Shown here in pieces: positions 1 to 8,656 of a DNA stretch of 64,000 bases. The stretch covers positions 6,932,873 through 6,996,872 of the forward strand of contig NZ_CP039690.1 in assembly GCF_005144885.1 (NCBI RefSeq), written 5' to 3'. The stretch comes from Phreatobacter stygius (GTDB taxonomy: Bacteria; Pseudomonadota; Alphaproteobacteria; Rhizobiales; Phreatobacteraceae). The translations under genes were made by a program, and so were the position numbers. Each line of letters begins with the position of its first letter. Positions within the stretch are counted from its first letter, which is position 1. Under the pieces are notes generated by a model, which was not told the DNA's origin, made no database searches, and saw nothing but the letters and a program-made list of their open reading frames with translations.

Positions 1-1005
1 CTTTATGGCGGCGCCTCGGCCGCGCTCGACGCCCTGCCCGGCCTGACGCGCCGCGGCGGCGGGCGCGACATCCGCATCGCCACCCGCCAGGAGGCCGAGC
101 GCGAAACGGCCGCGGCGGCGCGCCATGGCGTGCGCCTGGTGGCGCTCTGCGAGCCCGGCTATCCGGAACTGCTGCGCGAGATCGCCGCGCCGCCGCCGAT
201 CATCGGCATCGGTGGCCGCGCCGAATGCCTTGGCCGCCCGATGGTTGGCCTGGTCGGCTCGCGCAATGCCTCGGTGCCCGGCCTGAAAATGGCTGGCCTC
301 CTGGCGCGCGGCCTCGGCCTGTCCGGTTTCACCACGGTGTCGGGCCTCGCCCGCGGCATCGATACGGCGGTGCATCAGGCCTCGCTCGCCAGCGGCACCG
401 TCGCCGTGCTCGCCGGCGGCCATGACCGCATCTACCCGCCGGAAAACCAGCCGCTCGTCGCGCGCATCCTGGAAACCGGCTGTGTGATCAGCGAAATGCC
501 CATGGGCCACGAGCCGCGCGCCAAGGACTTCCCGCGCCGCAACCGGCTGATCGCGGGCCTGGCGCTCGGCGTCGTGGTGGTCGAGGCGGCCGAACGCTCG
601 GGCTCGCTGATCACCGCGCGGCTCGCGCTCGAAGAAAACCGCGAGGTTTTCGCTGTGCCGGGATCGCCGCTCGATCCGCGCGCCGCCGGCACCAACCGGC
701 TGTTGAAGGACGGCGCCGTGCTGGTCACCGAGCTTGATGATGTCGAGAGCGTGCTGCGCCCCTTGCTGGCGCGCCATGGTCGCCCGCTGAGCGCCGAAGA
801 ACAGGACCACCCGATGCCGCAGGCCGAGCCTGGCGACGACGAGCGCGGCCGGGTTCTCGCCCTGCTCGGCCCGGTTCCGGTGACCGTCGACGACCTCATC
901 AGGCTCTCCGGGCTCGGCGTCGCGGCCGTTCGCATCATCGTGCTCGAACTGGAACTTGCCGGCCGGCTGATCCGCGATTCCGGCGGCCGTATCTCGCTGG
1001 CCTGA
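1..1005 (+). CDS. dprA: DNA-processing protein DprA, 5' end missing
   Basis: DprA (Smf) binds incoming single-stranded DNA and loads RecA during natural transformation. The open frame runs from base 1 without a start, so the N-terminus lies upstream; the first visible residues ([15 protein letters not shown]) match the family's N-terminal helical part. The Rossmann-like core shows [46 protein letters not shown] and [14 protein letters not shown], the last typical of the ssDNA pocket. The final 55 residues form the winged-helix domain found in many alphaproteobacterial DprA proteins. An in-frame GTG at 130 is not the real start, because homology continues upstream of it. It leads the dprA-topA-rnr block on the same strand. 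Confidence 0.96.
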   Translation, partial: LYGGASAALDALPGLTRRGGGRDIRIATRQEAERETAAAARHGVRLVALCEPGYPELLREIAAPPPIIGIGGRAECLGRPMVGLVGSRNASVPGLKMAGLLARGLGLSGFTTVSGLARGIDTAVHQASLASGTVAVLAGGHDRIYPPENQPLVARILETGCVISEMPMGHEPRAKDFPRRNRLIAGLALGVVVVEAAERSGSLITARLALEENREVFAVPGSPLDPRAAGTNRLLKDGAVLVTELDDVESVLRPLLARHGRPLSAEEQDHPMPQAEPGDDERGRVLALLGPVPVTVDDLIRLSGLGVAAVRIIVLELELAGRLIRDSGGRISLA

Positions 1006-1010
1006 CCAGC

Positions 1011-1026
1011 CTGGGCTTAAGCCCAG
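1011..1026. repeat. Perfect 16-bp palindrome after dprA
   Basis: CTGGGCTTAAGCCCAG starts 5 bases after the dprA stop codon. It could fold as a short hairpin, but no T-tract follows on either strand, so a role as intrinsic terminator is doubtful. It may be only a weak pause or 3'-end stabilising hairpin. Confidence 0.35.
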
Positions 1027-1119
1027 TCCGCTCCGCCGCCGACACCGCCGGATTTCCGCCGAGCGGCCGGCTGTGATGCCACAGCGCGACGCCAAAGCAC
1101 GATCCGCCGCTCCTGCCAT

Positions 1120-1148
1120 TTGACTTGATGCGACCTTGTGCCCATGTT
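1120..1148 (+). promoter_or_regulatory. Candidate promoter for topA
   Basis: TTGACT (1120-1125) is separated by 17 bases from CATGTT (1143-1148), a sigma70-like arrangement about 60 bases upstream of the topA start and downstream of the dprA palindrome. The -35 is good and the -10 is weak (3 of 6 consensus bases). This would allow topA to be transcribed independently of dprA. Confidence 0.35.
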
Positions 1149-1210
1149 CCGGCCGGTTTGCGGCACCGCATCATCGGAGCCGCCACGGCAAAGGACGCAA
1201 TCGATTGGGC

Positions 1211-3976
1211 GTGAACGTGGTCATCGTCGAATCGCCCGCCAAGGCGAAGACGATCAATAAATATCTCGGCTCGGACTACGAGGTCATCGCCTCGTTCGGC
1301 CACGTGCGCGATTTGCCCCCGAAAGACGGGTCGGTCGACCCGGATGCCGATTTCGCCATGATCTGGGAGGCCGACGGGCGCGGCGCCAAACGCATCGCCG
1401 AGATCGTCAAGGTGGTCAAGGGCGCCTCCAAGCTGATCCTGGCGACCGACCCTGACCGCGAGGGCGAGGCCATTTCCTGGCATCTCCTGGAAGCGCTGCG
1501 CGAAAAGCGCGTGCTGAAGGACATGCCGGTCGAACGCGTCACCTTCAACGCCATCACCAAGCAGGCGGTGCTGGAGGCGATGGCCAATCCGCGCGCCATC
1601 GACGTCGACCTGGTCGAAGCCTATCTCGCCCGCCGCGCGCTCGACTATCTCGTCGGCTTCAATCTCTCGCCGGTGCTCTGGCGCAAGCTGCCTGGCGCCC
1701 GCTCCGCCGGACGCGTGCAGTCGGTGGCGCTCCGCCTGGTCTGCGAGCGCGAATCCGAGATCGAGCGCTTCATCAAGAAGGAATACTGGTCGCTGGTGGC
1801 GACGCTGGCGACGCCACGCGCCGAGACCTTCGAGGCGCGCCTGGTCGGCGCCGATGGCAAGAAGATCCAAAGGCTCGACGTCGGCGCCGAAGCCGAGGCA
1901 CGTGCCTTCGAGAAGGCGCTGCACGAGGCCCATTTCGCCGTCGCCGGCGTCGAGGCGAAACCGGCCAGGCGCCACCCCTTCCCGCCATTCACCACCTCCA
2001 CCCTGCAGCAGGAGGCGAGCCGCAAGTTCGGCTTCGCGCCGAACCGCACCATGCAGGTGGCCCAGCGCCTCTACGAAGGCGTCGATATCGGCGGCGAGAC
2101 GGTTGGTCTGATCACCTATATGCGAACCGACGGCGTCGACGTGGCGCCCGAGGCGATCACCGAGATCCGTGGCCTGATCGGCAAGGATTTCGGCCCGCGC
2201 TACGTCCCGGGTTCACCGCGCAAATACGTCTCCAAGGTCAAGAACGCCCAGGAGGCCCACGAGGCGATCCGTCCGACCGATGCCCGCCGGCACCCCAAAG
2301 ATGTCGCCCGCTATCTGGAGGCCGAGCAGGCCAAGCTTTATGAGCTGATCTGGAAGCGCACCGTCGCCTCCCAGATGGAGAGCGCCGAACTCGAGCGCAC
2401 CACCGTCGACGTGACGGCCACCGTCGGCGGCCTCGGCTCGTCGCTCGGCCGCAAGCTCGAGCTGCGCGCCACCGGCCAGGTGGTCAAGTTCGACGGCTTC
2501 CTGACGCTTTATACCGAAGACCGCGACGACGACGGCGACGACGAGGACGGCAAGCGCCTGCCGGCCATGACGGTTGGCGAAAAGGTCACCAAACAGGCCA
2601 TCGCCACCACCCAGCATTTCACCGAACCGCCGCCGCGCTATTCCGAAGCGAGCCTGGTCAAGCGCATGGAAGAGCTTGGCATCGGCCGGCCCTCGACCTA
2701 TGCCGCGACCCTGCAGACGCTGCAGGACCGCGAATATGTCAAGATCGAGAAGAAGCGGCTGGTGCCCGAGGACAAGGGCCGGCTGGTCACCGCCTTCCTC
2801 GAGAACTTCTTCAACCGCTATGTCGAATATGGCTTCACCGCCGCGCTCGAGGAGAAGCTCGACCTCGTCTCCAACCACGAGCTCGACTGGAAGGCGCTGT
2901 TGCGTGACTTCTGGCGTGACTTCAACGCGGCGATCGACAGCACCAAGGAACTGCGTGTCACCGACGTTCTCGCGGCGCTCAACGACAGCCTGGGGCCGCA
3001 TATCTTCCCCGACAAGGGCGACGGTTCCAACCCGCGCCTCTGCCCGACCTGCGGCACCGGCGCGCTGTCCCTGAAGCTCGGCAAGTTCGGCGCCTTCATC
3101 GGCTGCTCGAACTATCCGGAATGCCGCTTCACCCGGCAATTGTCGGCGCCATCGGCCGAAGCTGTCGGCGACGGCCCGGCCGATGCCTCGCCCGACGGCA
3201 CGCGCCGGCTCGGCGAGGATCCGGTCAGCGGGCTGGAGGTCACCGTCCGCGACGGCCGCTTCGGCCCCTATATCCAGCTCGGCGAAGGTGAGAAGCCGAA
3301 ACGTTCGTCGCTGCCCAAGGGCATGACGCCGGCGGCCCTCGATCTCGAGCGGGCGCTGGCCCTGCTGGCCCTGCCGAAAGAAGTCGCGGTCCATCCCGAG
3401 AGCGGCAAGCCGATCCTGGTCGGCCTCGGCCGTTATGGCCCCTATGTCCAGCACGACCGGACCTATGCCAATCTGGAGAAGGACGACGATCTCCTGGCGA
3501 TCGGCGCCAACCGGGCGATCGACCTGATCGTCGCCAAGGAAAGCGGCGGCGGCAAAGGCCGCTTCGGCCGCGCCGCGGCGGCGCCCGGCCGCGAACTCGG
3601 CGACCACCCGACGCTCGGCGGGCCAATGACGGTCATGGCCGGCCGCTATGGCCCCTATGTCAAGCACGGCTCGGTCAACGCGACCTTGCCCAAGGGCAAG
3701 AGCCCGGAAGCCTTGACCATCGAGGAGGCCGTGCAGCTGATCGCGGCGCGTGCCGAGATGAGCGGCTCGTCGAAGAAGCCGTTCAAGCGGGGCAAGGCCG
3801 CATCCAATGGCGAAACCAAGCCGGAGGCCAAATCCGCCGGCAAGGCGCGGTCGGCCAAGACCGGCGCAGCCAAGATCGGCGCAGCCAAGACCGGCGCAGC
3901 CAAGACCGGCGCAGCCAAGGCCAGGACCGGTGCCGGCAAGTCCGCCGCCAAAGCCAAGCCGGCCGCCAAGGCATGA
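1211..3976 (+). CDS. topA: DNA topoisomerase I
   Basis: Type IA topoisomerase that relaxes negatively supercoiled DNA. From the GTG at 1211 the protein is 921 residues and begins MNVVIVESPAKAKT, as in family members. The Toprim domain carries TDPDREGEA (about 79-87), and the active-site tyrosine sits in LITYMRTDG (Tyr303). One C4-type zinc finger (CPTCGTG...CSNYPEC) starts near residue 611, followed by GRFGPY-type C-terminal repeats and a Lys/Ala-rich tail. An in-frame TTG at 1205 is the alternative start: AAAGGA at 1190-1195 is 9 bases from the TTG but 15 from the GTG, so two extra N-terminal residues are possible. Longer upstream extensions lack homology. Confidence 0.97.
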   Translation: MNVVIVESPAKAKTINKYLGSDYEVIASFGHVRDLPPKDGSVDPDADFAMIWEADGRGAKRIAEIVKVVKGASKLILATDPDREGEAISWHLLEALREKRVLKDMPVERVTFNAITKQAVLEAMANPRAIDVDLVEAYLARRALDYLVGFNLSPVLWRKLPGARSAGRVQSVALRLVCERESEIERFIKKEYWSLVATLATPRAETFEARLVGADGKKIQRLDVGAEAEARAFEKALHEAHFAVAGVEAKPARRHPFPPFTTSTLQQEASRKFGFAPNRTMQVAQRLYEGVDIGGETVGLITYMRTDGVDVAPEAITEIRGLIGKDFGPRYVPGSPRKYVSKVKNAQEAHEAIRPTDARRHPKDVARYLEAEQAKLYELIWKRTVASQMESAELERTTVDVTATVGGLGSSLGRKLELRATGQVVKFDGFLTLYTEDRDDDGDDEDGKRLPAMTVGEKVTKQAIATTQHFTEPPPRYSEASLVKRMEELGIGRPSTYAATLQTLQDREYVKIEKKRLVPEDKGRLVTAFLENFFNRYVEYGFTAALEEKLDLVSNHELDWKALLRDFWRDFNAAIDSTKELRVTDVLAALNDSLGPHIFPDKGDGSNPRLCPTCGTGALSLKLGKFGAFIGCSNYPECRFTRQLSAPSAEAVGDGPADASPDGTRRLGEDPVSGLEVTVRDGRFGPYIQLGEGEKPKRSSLPKGMTPAALDLERALALLALPKEVAVHPESGKPILVGLGRYGPYVQHDRTYANLEKDDDLLAIGANRAIDLIVAKESGGGKGRFGRAAAAPGRELGDHPTLGGPMTVMAGRYGPYVKHGSVNATLPKGKSPEALTIEEAVQLIAARAEMSGSSKKPFKRGKAASNGETKPEAKSAGKARSAKTGAAKIGAAKTGAAKTGAAKARTGAGKSAAKAKPAAKA
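3854..3919 (+). repeat. 15-bp tandem repeat in topA 3' end
   Basis: About 4.4 copies of the 15-base unit GCCAAGACCGGCGCA (one copy with T for C at the eighth base) lie in frame in topA and encode repeated AKTGA pentapeptides in the basic C-terminal tail. Such tails bind DNA nonspecifically in other proteins. Copy number is likely to vary between strains by slippage. Confidence 0.8.
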
Positions 3977-4081
3977 CGCCTGGCGCCAGGCGCGACACCG
4001 CGGATCGTCGTTTCGCCGAATCCACCGATAGGCTAGCGTCGAGGGGCCCTTGCTCCTCGCCGCTGCCAGGAACTCCGATCA

Positions 4082-6400
4082 TTGCCCCGTAAGCCGAAGA
4101 CCGAAGTTCACTCCCGCCTGCCCAGCCGCGAGGAGGTGCTCGCCTTCATCGCGACCCAGACCGTCCATATCGGCAAGCGTGAGGTCGCCCGCCATTTCGG
4201 CCTGCACGGTGCCGACAAGGTGGCGCTCAAGCACCTCCTGAAGGACATTGTCGACGAAGGCCTGGTCACCAAGGGCCGCGGCAAGCTGCACAAGCCCGGC
4301 GCGCTGCCGAACGTGCTGGTCGTCGACGTGATCAAGCGCGATGCCGACGGCGACCTGATCGGCAGCCCCGCCGAATGGGACGAGGCCGAGCACGGCGAGG
4401 CGCCCGACATCGTCGTCGCGGTTCCGCGCAAGGCCCGGCCGGGCGATCCGATCCCCGGCCTTGGCGACCGGGTCCTGGTTCGCATCGCCGATGGCGGCGC
4501 GCCGAGCGACGATCCCAGGCCCGTCGCCCGGGTCATGAAGATCCTCGATCGCGGCCGCGCCCGGATGATCGGCGTGTTCCGGGCGATCCCCGGCCATGGC
4601 GGCCGGCTTCTGCCGGTCGACAAGAAAAATCTCGGCCGCGAGCTGACCATTCCCGAAGAGGCCATGGCGGACGCCCGCGACGGCGACCTGATCGCGGTCG
4701 ACATCATCAGAAACTCCCGCTTCGGCCCGCCGGTCGCCAAGGTGCGCGAGCGGCTCGGCAACCTCAACTCCGAGCGGGCGATCTCGCAGATCGCCATTGA
4801 AGTCCACGCCATCCCCTATGTCTTCCGCGCCGACGCCCTGGCCGAGGCGGAACGGGCAAAGCCGGTGACGCCGGCCGGCCGCGAGGACTGGCGCAAGCTG
4901 GCGCTGGTCACCATCGACCCGCCGGACGCCAAGGACCACGACGACGCCGTTCATGCCGAGCCGGACCCCTCGCCCGAAAATGCCGGCGGCTTCATCCTGA
5001 CCATCGCCATTGCCGATGTCGCGGCCTATGTGCGCCCCGGTTCGGCGCTCGACCGCGAAGCGGCGCTGCGTGGCAATTCGGTCTATTTCCCCGATCGGGT
5101 CGTGCCAATGCTGCCCGAGCGCATTTCCAACGACCTCTGCTCGCTCCGGTCGGGCGAAGACCGGCCGGCCATCGCCTGCCGGGTGACCATCCGGGCCGAC
5201 GGCCGGCGCAAGTCGCATTCGTTCCACCGCATCCTGATGCGCTCGGCCGCCAAGCTCGCCTATGCCCAGGCGCAGGCTGCCGTCGACGGCCATCCGGACG
5301 AGACGACCGAGCCGATCGCCGGGCCGATCCTGACGCCGCTCTGGGAGGCCTATGCCGCGCTGAAGCGAGCGCGGGACGACCGCGAGCCGCTCGATCTCGA
5401 CCTGCCCGAGCGCAAGATCCTTCTCAAACCCGACGGCACGGTCGACCGGGTCGTGGTGCCGGCAAGGCTCGATGCCCACCGGCTGATCGAGGAGATGATG
5501 ATCCTCGCCAATGTCTGCGCCGCCGAGACATTGGAGAAGCATCGCCTCGCCTGCATGTACCGGATCCATGACGCGCCGAGCTACGAGAAGCTCCTGGCGC
5601 TGAAGGAGTTCCTCAAGACGCTCGACATCACCTTGCCGCAGGCGGCGCTGCTCCGGCCGTCGAACTTCAACCAGATCTTGGCCCGCGCCAAAGGCACCGA
5701 CTCGACCGAACTGGTGAACCAGGTGGTGCTGCGCTCGCAGTCCCAGGCCGAATATTCGCCCGAGAATATTGGCCATTTCGGCCTCAATCTCAGGCGTTAC
5801 GCCCATTTCACCTCGCCGATCCGCCGCTACGCCGACCTGATCGTCCATCGCGGGCTGGTTCGCGCGCTCGGCCTCGGCGACGACGGCCTGCCGGATGCCC
5901 AGGCCGCCGCGCTGTCCGAGATCGGCGCCGAGATTTCGGCGGCCGAGCGGCGCGCCATGGCGGCCGAACGCGAGACCGTCGACCGGCTGATCGCCGCGCA
6001 TCTGTCCGAGCGCGTCGGCGACATCTTCGGCGCGCGCATTTCGGGCATGACCCGGTCCGGCCTGTTCGTGAAGCTCGATGACACCGGTGCCGACGGTTTC
6101 GTGCCGGCAGCCAGCATTGGCGGCGATTATTTCCGCTACGAAGAGGGCCAGCAGGCCCTGGTCGGCACGCGCACCGGCGAGACCTACCGGCTCGGCGACC
6201 CGGTCACCGTCAAGCTGGTCGAGGCCGCGCCGGTTGCCGGAGCCCTGCGTTTCGAACTGATGAGCGATGGCCGGGCCGGCCTTGCGCCGAAGGGGCGCGG
6301 CGGGCACATACGGCGCGATGACGGTTTTGCCAATGGCCGGCGTGCCCGGCCGGGCGACAAGCCGGCGAAGCCACCGTGGAAACGCAAGGGCCGGAAATGA
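4082..6400 (+). CDS. rnr: Ribonuclease R
   Basis: 3'-to-5' exoribonuclease of the RNB family that degrades structured RNA and takes part in RNA quality control. 772 residues with a TTG start; AGGAA at 4068-4072 is 9 bases upstream. The order is an N-terminal helix-turn-helix region, cold-shock/OB domains, an RNB catalytic domain with the acidic cluster DAKDHDDAVH, the RNB signature TSPIRRYADLIVHRGL, an S1 domain near residues 650-720, and a basic C-terminal tail ending KPPWKRKGRK. It follows topA on the same strand after about 105 bases and overlaps the next gene by ATGA, indicating translational coupling. Confidence 0.96.
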   Translation: MPRKPKTEVHSRLPSREEVLAFIATQTVHIGKREVARHFGLHGADKVALKHLLKDIVDEGLVTKGRGKLHKPGALPNVLVVDVIKRDADGDLIGSPAEWDEAEHGEAPDIVVAVPRKARPGDPIPGLGDRVLVRIADGGAPSDDPRPVARVMKILDRGRARMIGVFRAIPGHGGRLLPVDKKNLGRELTIPEEAMADARDGDLIAVDIIRNSRFGPPVAKVRERLGNLNSERAISQIAIEVHAIPYVFRADALAEAERAKPVTPAGREDWRKLALVTIDPPDAKDHDDAVHAEPDPSPENAGGFILTIAIADVAAYVRPGSALDREAALRGNSVYFPDRVVPMLPERISNDLCSLRSGEDRPAIACRVTIRADGRRKSHSFHRILMRSAAKLAYAQAQAAVDGHPDETTEPIAGPILTPLWEAYAALKRARDDREPLDLDLPERKILLKPDGTVDRVVVPARLDAHRLIEEMMILANVCAAETLEKHRLACMYRIHDAPSYEKLLALKEFLKTLDITLPQAALLRPSNFNQILARAKGTDSTELVNQVVLRSQSQAEYSPENIGHFGLNLRRYAHFTSPIRRYADLIVHRGLVRALGLGDDGLPDAQAAALSEIGAEISAAERRAMAAERETVDRLIAAHLSERVGDIFGARISGMTRSGLFVKLDDTGADGFVPAASIGGDYFRYEEGQQALVGTRTGETYRLGDPVTVKLVEAAPVAGALRFELMSDGRAGLAPKGRGGHIRRDDGFANGRRARPGDKPAKPPWKRKGRK

Positions 6401-6834
6401 CTGTCCAGATCCTGCATGGCGCGCCGGTCGCCGAAGCACGACCGGATCGCAACCTGTGGACGGCGCTGAAGCGCGGCCTTCTCTGCCGCTGCCCGAATTG
6501 CGGCAAGGGACGCATGTTCTCGTCCTATCTGAAAGTTGCGCCGGCCTGCGACCATTGCGGCGAGGCCTTGCATCACCACCGGGCCGATGACGCGCCGCCC
6601 TACCTGACCATCATGGTGGTCGGCCATATCATCGTGCCGCTGCTGATGTGGATGGAACTGCGCTACCAACCGGAGTTATGGATCCATTTCATCCTCTGGC
6701 TGCCGCTGACCCTGGCCCTGTGCCTGGGCCTGCTGCCGCCGATCAAGGGCCTGGTGGTCGCGCTGCAATGGGCCCTGCGCATGCACGGCTTCGATCCCGA
6801 CAGCCCGGAAGCCAAAGAACAAGCGAGCGTCTGA
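6397..6834 (+). CDS. DUF983 membrane protein
   Basis: 145-residue protein of the DUF983 family, common in alphaproteobacteria; function unknown. Two CxxC pairs (CPNC and CDHC) near the N-terminus suggest a zinc ribbon, followed by two hydrophobic membrane segments (about residues 68-85 and 92-115). The ATG at 6397 overlaps the rnr stop in an ATGA arrangement; a GTG at 6376 is possible but less convincing. Its fixed position between rnr and a Nudix gene is a recurring rhizobial arrangement. Confidence 0.9.
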   Translation: MTVQILHGAPVAEARPDRNLWTALKRGLLCRCPNCGKGRMFSSYLKVAPACDHCGEALHHHRADDAPPYLTIMVVGHIIVPLLMWMELRYQPELWIHFILWLPLTLALCLGLLPPIKGLVVALQWALRMHGFDPDSPEAKEQASV

Positions 6835-6835
6835 C

Positions 6836-7579
6836 ATGAGCGACCAGGGCACGACACTGGCCGAGCGCCTGACCAAGACCGAGCGGGAACAGCGCTGGGC
6901 CAACCAGAAGCCGGTCGATGCGGCAACCCTCATCCTGATCGACCGCAACGGCCCCGAGCCGAAGGTCTTGATGGGCAAGCGCCGGCACGACCTGAAATTC
7001 ATGCCCGGCAAGTTCGTCTTCCCCGGCGGCCGGCGCGATCCCGACGACCGCAGCATGCCGGTGTTCGGCACGCTCGACAGCCATGCCGAGGAGCGGCTGA
7101 TGAAGCGCGTCCAGCGTCCCTCGCTGTCGCGCGCCCGCTCGCTGGCGCTGACCGCCATTCGCGAAACCTTCGAAGAAACCGGCCTGATGCTCGGCACCAA
7201 GGATGCCGGCGCGCCCGAGGGCGTGCCCAAGGGCTGGGAAGCGTTTGCCGAACATGGCGTCTTTCCCGACCTGGAATCGCTGCAGTTCGTCGCCCGCGCG
7301 ATCACCCCGCCGCGTCGGCCGAAGCGTTTCGACACGCGCTTCTTCGCCTGTGACGCCGACCATGTCGCGCACCGGATCGAAGGCGTGGTCGGTCCGCATG
7401 CCGAGCTGGTCGAGCTGAAATGGCTGACGCTGAAGGACGCGCTGCACGAGGATCTGCCGACCATCACCACGGTGGTCCTGGAAGAGCTCGGCGACCGCAT
7501 CGCCAAGGGCTTTTCGCCGCTCCTGCCGGTGCCGTTCTATTTCATGGTCCGCAAGGAATTCCGCCGCGAAGTGCTGTGA
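6836..7579 (+). CDS. Nudix hydrolase
   Basis: 247-residue Nudix-superfamily protein expected to cleave nucleoside-diphosphate-linked compounds; substrate unknown. The Nudix box core RETFEETGL is preceded by an extended insertion after GGRRDPDDRS, typical of the larger NUDT8/CoA-pyrophosphatase-like or NUDT19-like branch. The ATG lies one base after the DUF983 stop, so it is the last gene of the topA-rnr-DUF983 transcription unit. A following ribosomal L33 gene, often present here in relatives, is not seen; a convergent accessory operon begins instead. Confidence 0.9.
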   Translation: MSDQGTTLAERLTKTEREQRWANQKPVDAATLILIDRNGPEPKVLMGKRRHDLKFMPGKFVFPGGRRDPDDRSMPVFGTLDSHAEERLMKRVQRPSLSRARSLALTAIRETFEETGLMLGTKDAGAPEGVPKGWEAFAEHGVFPDLESLQFVARAITPPRRPKRFDTRFFACDADHVAHRIEGVVGPHAELVELKWLTLKDALHEDLPTITTVVLEELGDRIAKGFSPLLPVPFYFMVRKEFRREVL

Positions 7580-7654
7580 GCCCTCATCGTCTCACAGGAG
7601 GACGCGGCGTGCTTCGGTGCTCCGGCTCGGCGGTCTTTGCCGCCCGATGCCGGC

Positions 7655-8656
7655 TTAGTCCAGATCGTCCATGAGACCGAGTGTGGTCGGATTGTCGATG
7701 AAGATGCGCTGGCGCATCCGGGGCTCGATATCGCCGAGCTGTTGATGTGGATTGGGCAAGCCCATCGAAAACGGCCAATCCGACCCGAACAGCACATGAT
7801 CTTCGCCATGAACGGCCGCCGCCAGCGCGAGCGCATGCCGATCGTGGGTGATGCAATCCACGCAGAAGCGCCGAAACGCCCGCCGTGCCGTTTCAGCACC
7901 GGTATCCGCGCCGGGCCGGCCGGTGACCTGGCCCCGCTCGAGGCGCCCCGCAATGGCACCCGACGCGCCGCCGCCATGCGCGAGGCAAATTTGCAGGTCC
8001 GGGTGCTGCTCCAGCACCCCGGACATGGCCAGGTGGGCTGCCGCCAACGCCGTCTCGACCGGGCTACCCATGAGGTTGTGCAGATAGAACGGCTCGTAGC
8101 GCGGGTCGCAGCCCTTGCATGGATGCAGGAAGAGAAAGGCCTTCTCGGCGTTCAACACCGACCACAAGCGAGCATAGGCCGGGTCGCAGAGGGTAATCTT
8201 GTGCTCTTGCGAGCCCGCCGGCATCGCAAAGCGCGGTCTTCCGGTTATCGCCCGCTCGACCACGATGTCGGCGGCAAGCTCCGGGTGTTGAACCGGCAGA
8301 TGATAGAGCGGCGCAAGGCGATCCGGACGGCGCGCCGCATAGGCATCGAGGCCGTCATTGGCATAGTCCGTCCAGTCGCGGGCGGCGGCCTCGCCCAGGT
8401 TGAGCCGGTAGAGCGGTGGCGGGATCGAAATCCAGGCCCGATCCACCCGGTTGTCGTCCATCCAGGCGAGCAGCGCCTCCGGCCGATAGACCGATGTCGC
8501 GCCAAGGGTGTAGCCGTCGATCGTCATCACGCCGGCCTCCTGGTTCCAGTCGACGCCGGCGATGCCGGACAGGCGATCGATGACGACAGGAGCCAGGTGG
8601 GCGTGAACATCGAGGGCGATCCGCTGCGCGCCGCCATGGGGCACCGATCCGCTCAT
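7655..8656 (-). CDS. Amidohydrolase-2 family protein (ACMSD-like)
   Basis: 333-residue TIM-barrel metal-dependent hydrolase or decarboxylase of the amidohydrolase-2 group, which contains ACMSD, gamma-resorcylate decarboxylase and related nonoxidative decarboxylases. Metal-site motifs visible are DVHAHL near the N-terminus, FLHPCKG, CLAHGGG and FGSDWPFSM towards the C-terminus. The ATG at 8656 overlaps the upstream aldehyde dehydrogenase stop (ATGA), so this is the last gene of the minus-strand accessory operon. The pairing with an aldehyde dehydrogenase resembles meta-cleavage pathways in which a semialdehyde is decarboxylated and oxidised, but no ring-cleaving dioxygenase is present. The substrate is not assignable. 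Confidence 0.85.
   Translation of the reverse strand: MSGSVPHGGAQRIALDVHAHLAPVVIDRLSGIAGVDWNQEAGVMTIDGYTLGATSVYRPEALLAWMDDNRVDRAWISIPPPLYRLNLGEAAARDWTDYANDGLDAYAARRPDRLAPLYHLPVQHPELAADIVVERAITGRPRFAMPAGSQEHKITLCDPAYARLWSVLNAEKAFLFLHPCKGCDPRYEPFYLHNLMGSPVETALAAAHLAMSGVLEQHPDLQICLAHGGGASGAIAGRLERGQVTGRPGADTGAETARRAFRRFCVDCITHDRHALALAAAVHGEDHVLFGSDWPFSMGLPNPHQQLGDIEPRMRQRIFIDNPTTLGLMDDLD

Noticed and set aside
1645-3667. Several antisense frames over topA (up to 484 codons)
   Set aside because: Same codon-bias artefact; the + strand has full TopA motifs.
4079-6439. 786-codon antisense frame over rnr
   Set aside because: Composition is Arg/Gly/Asp-rich without any conserved motif, and the + strand encodes a complete RNase R.
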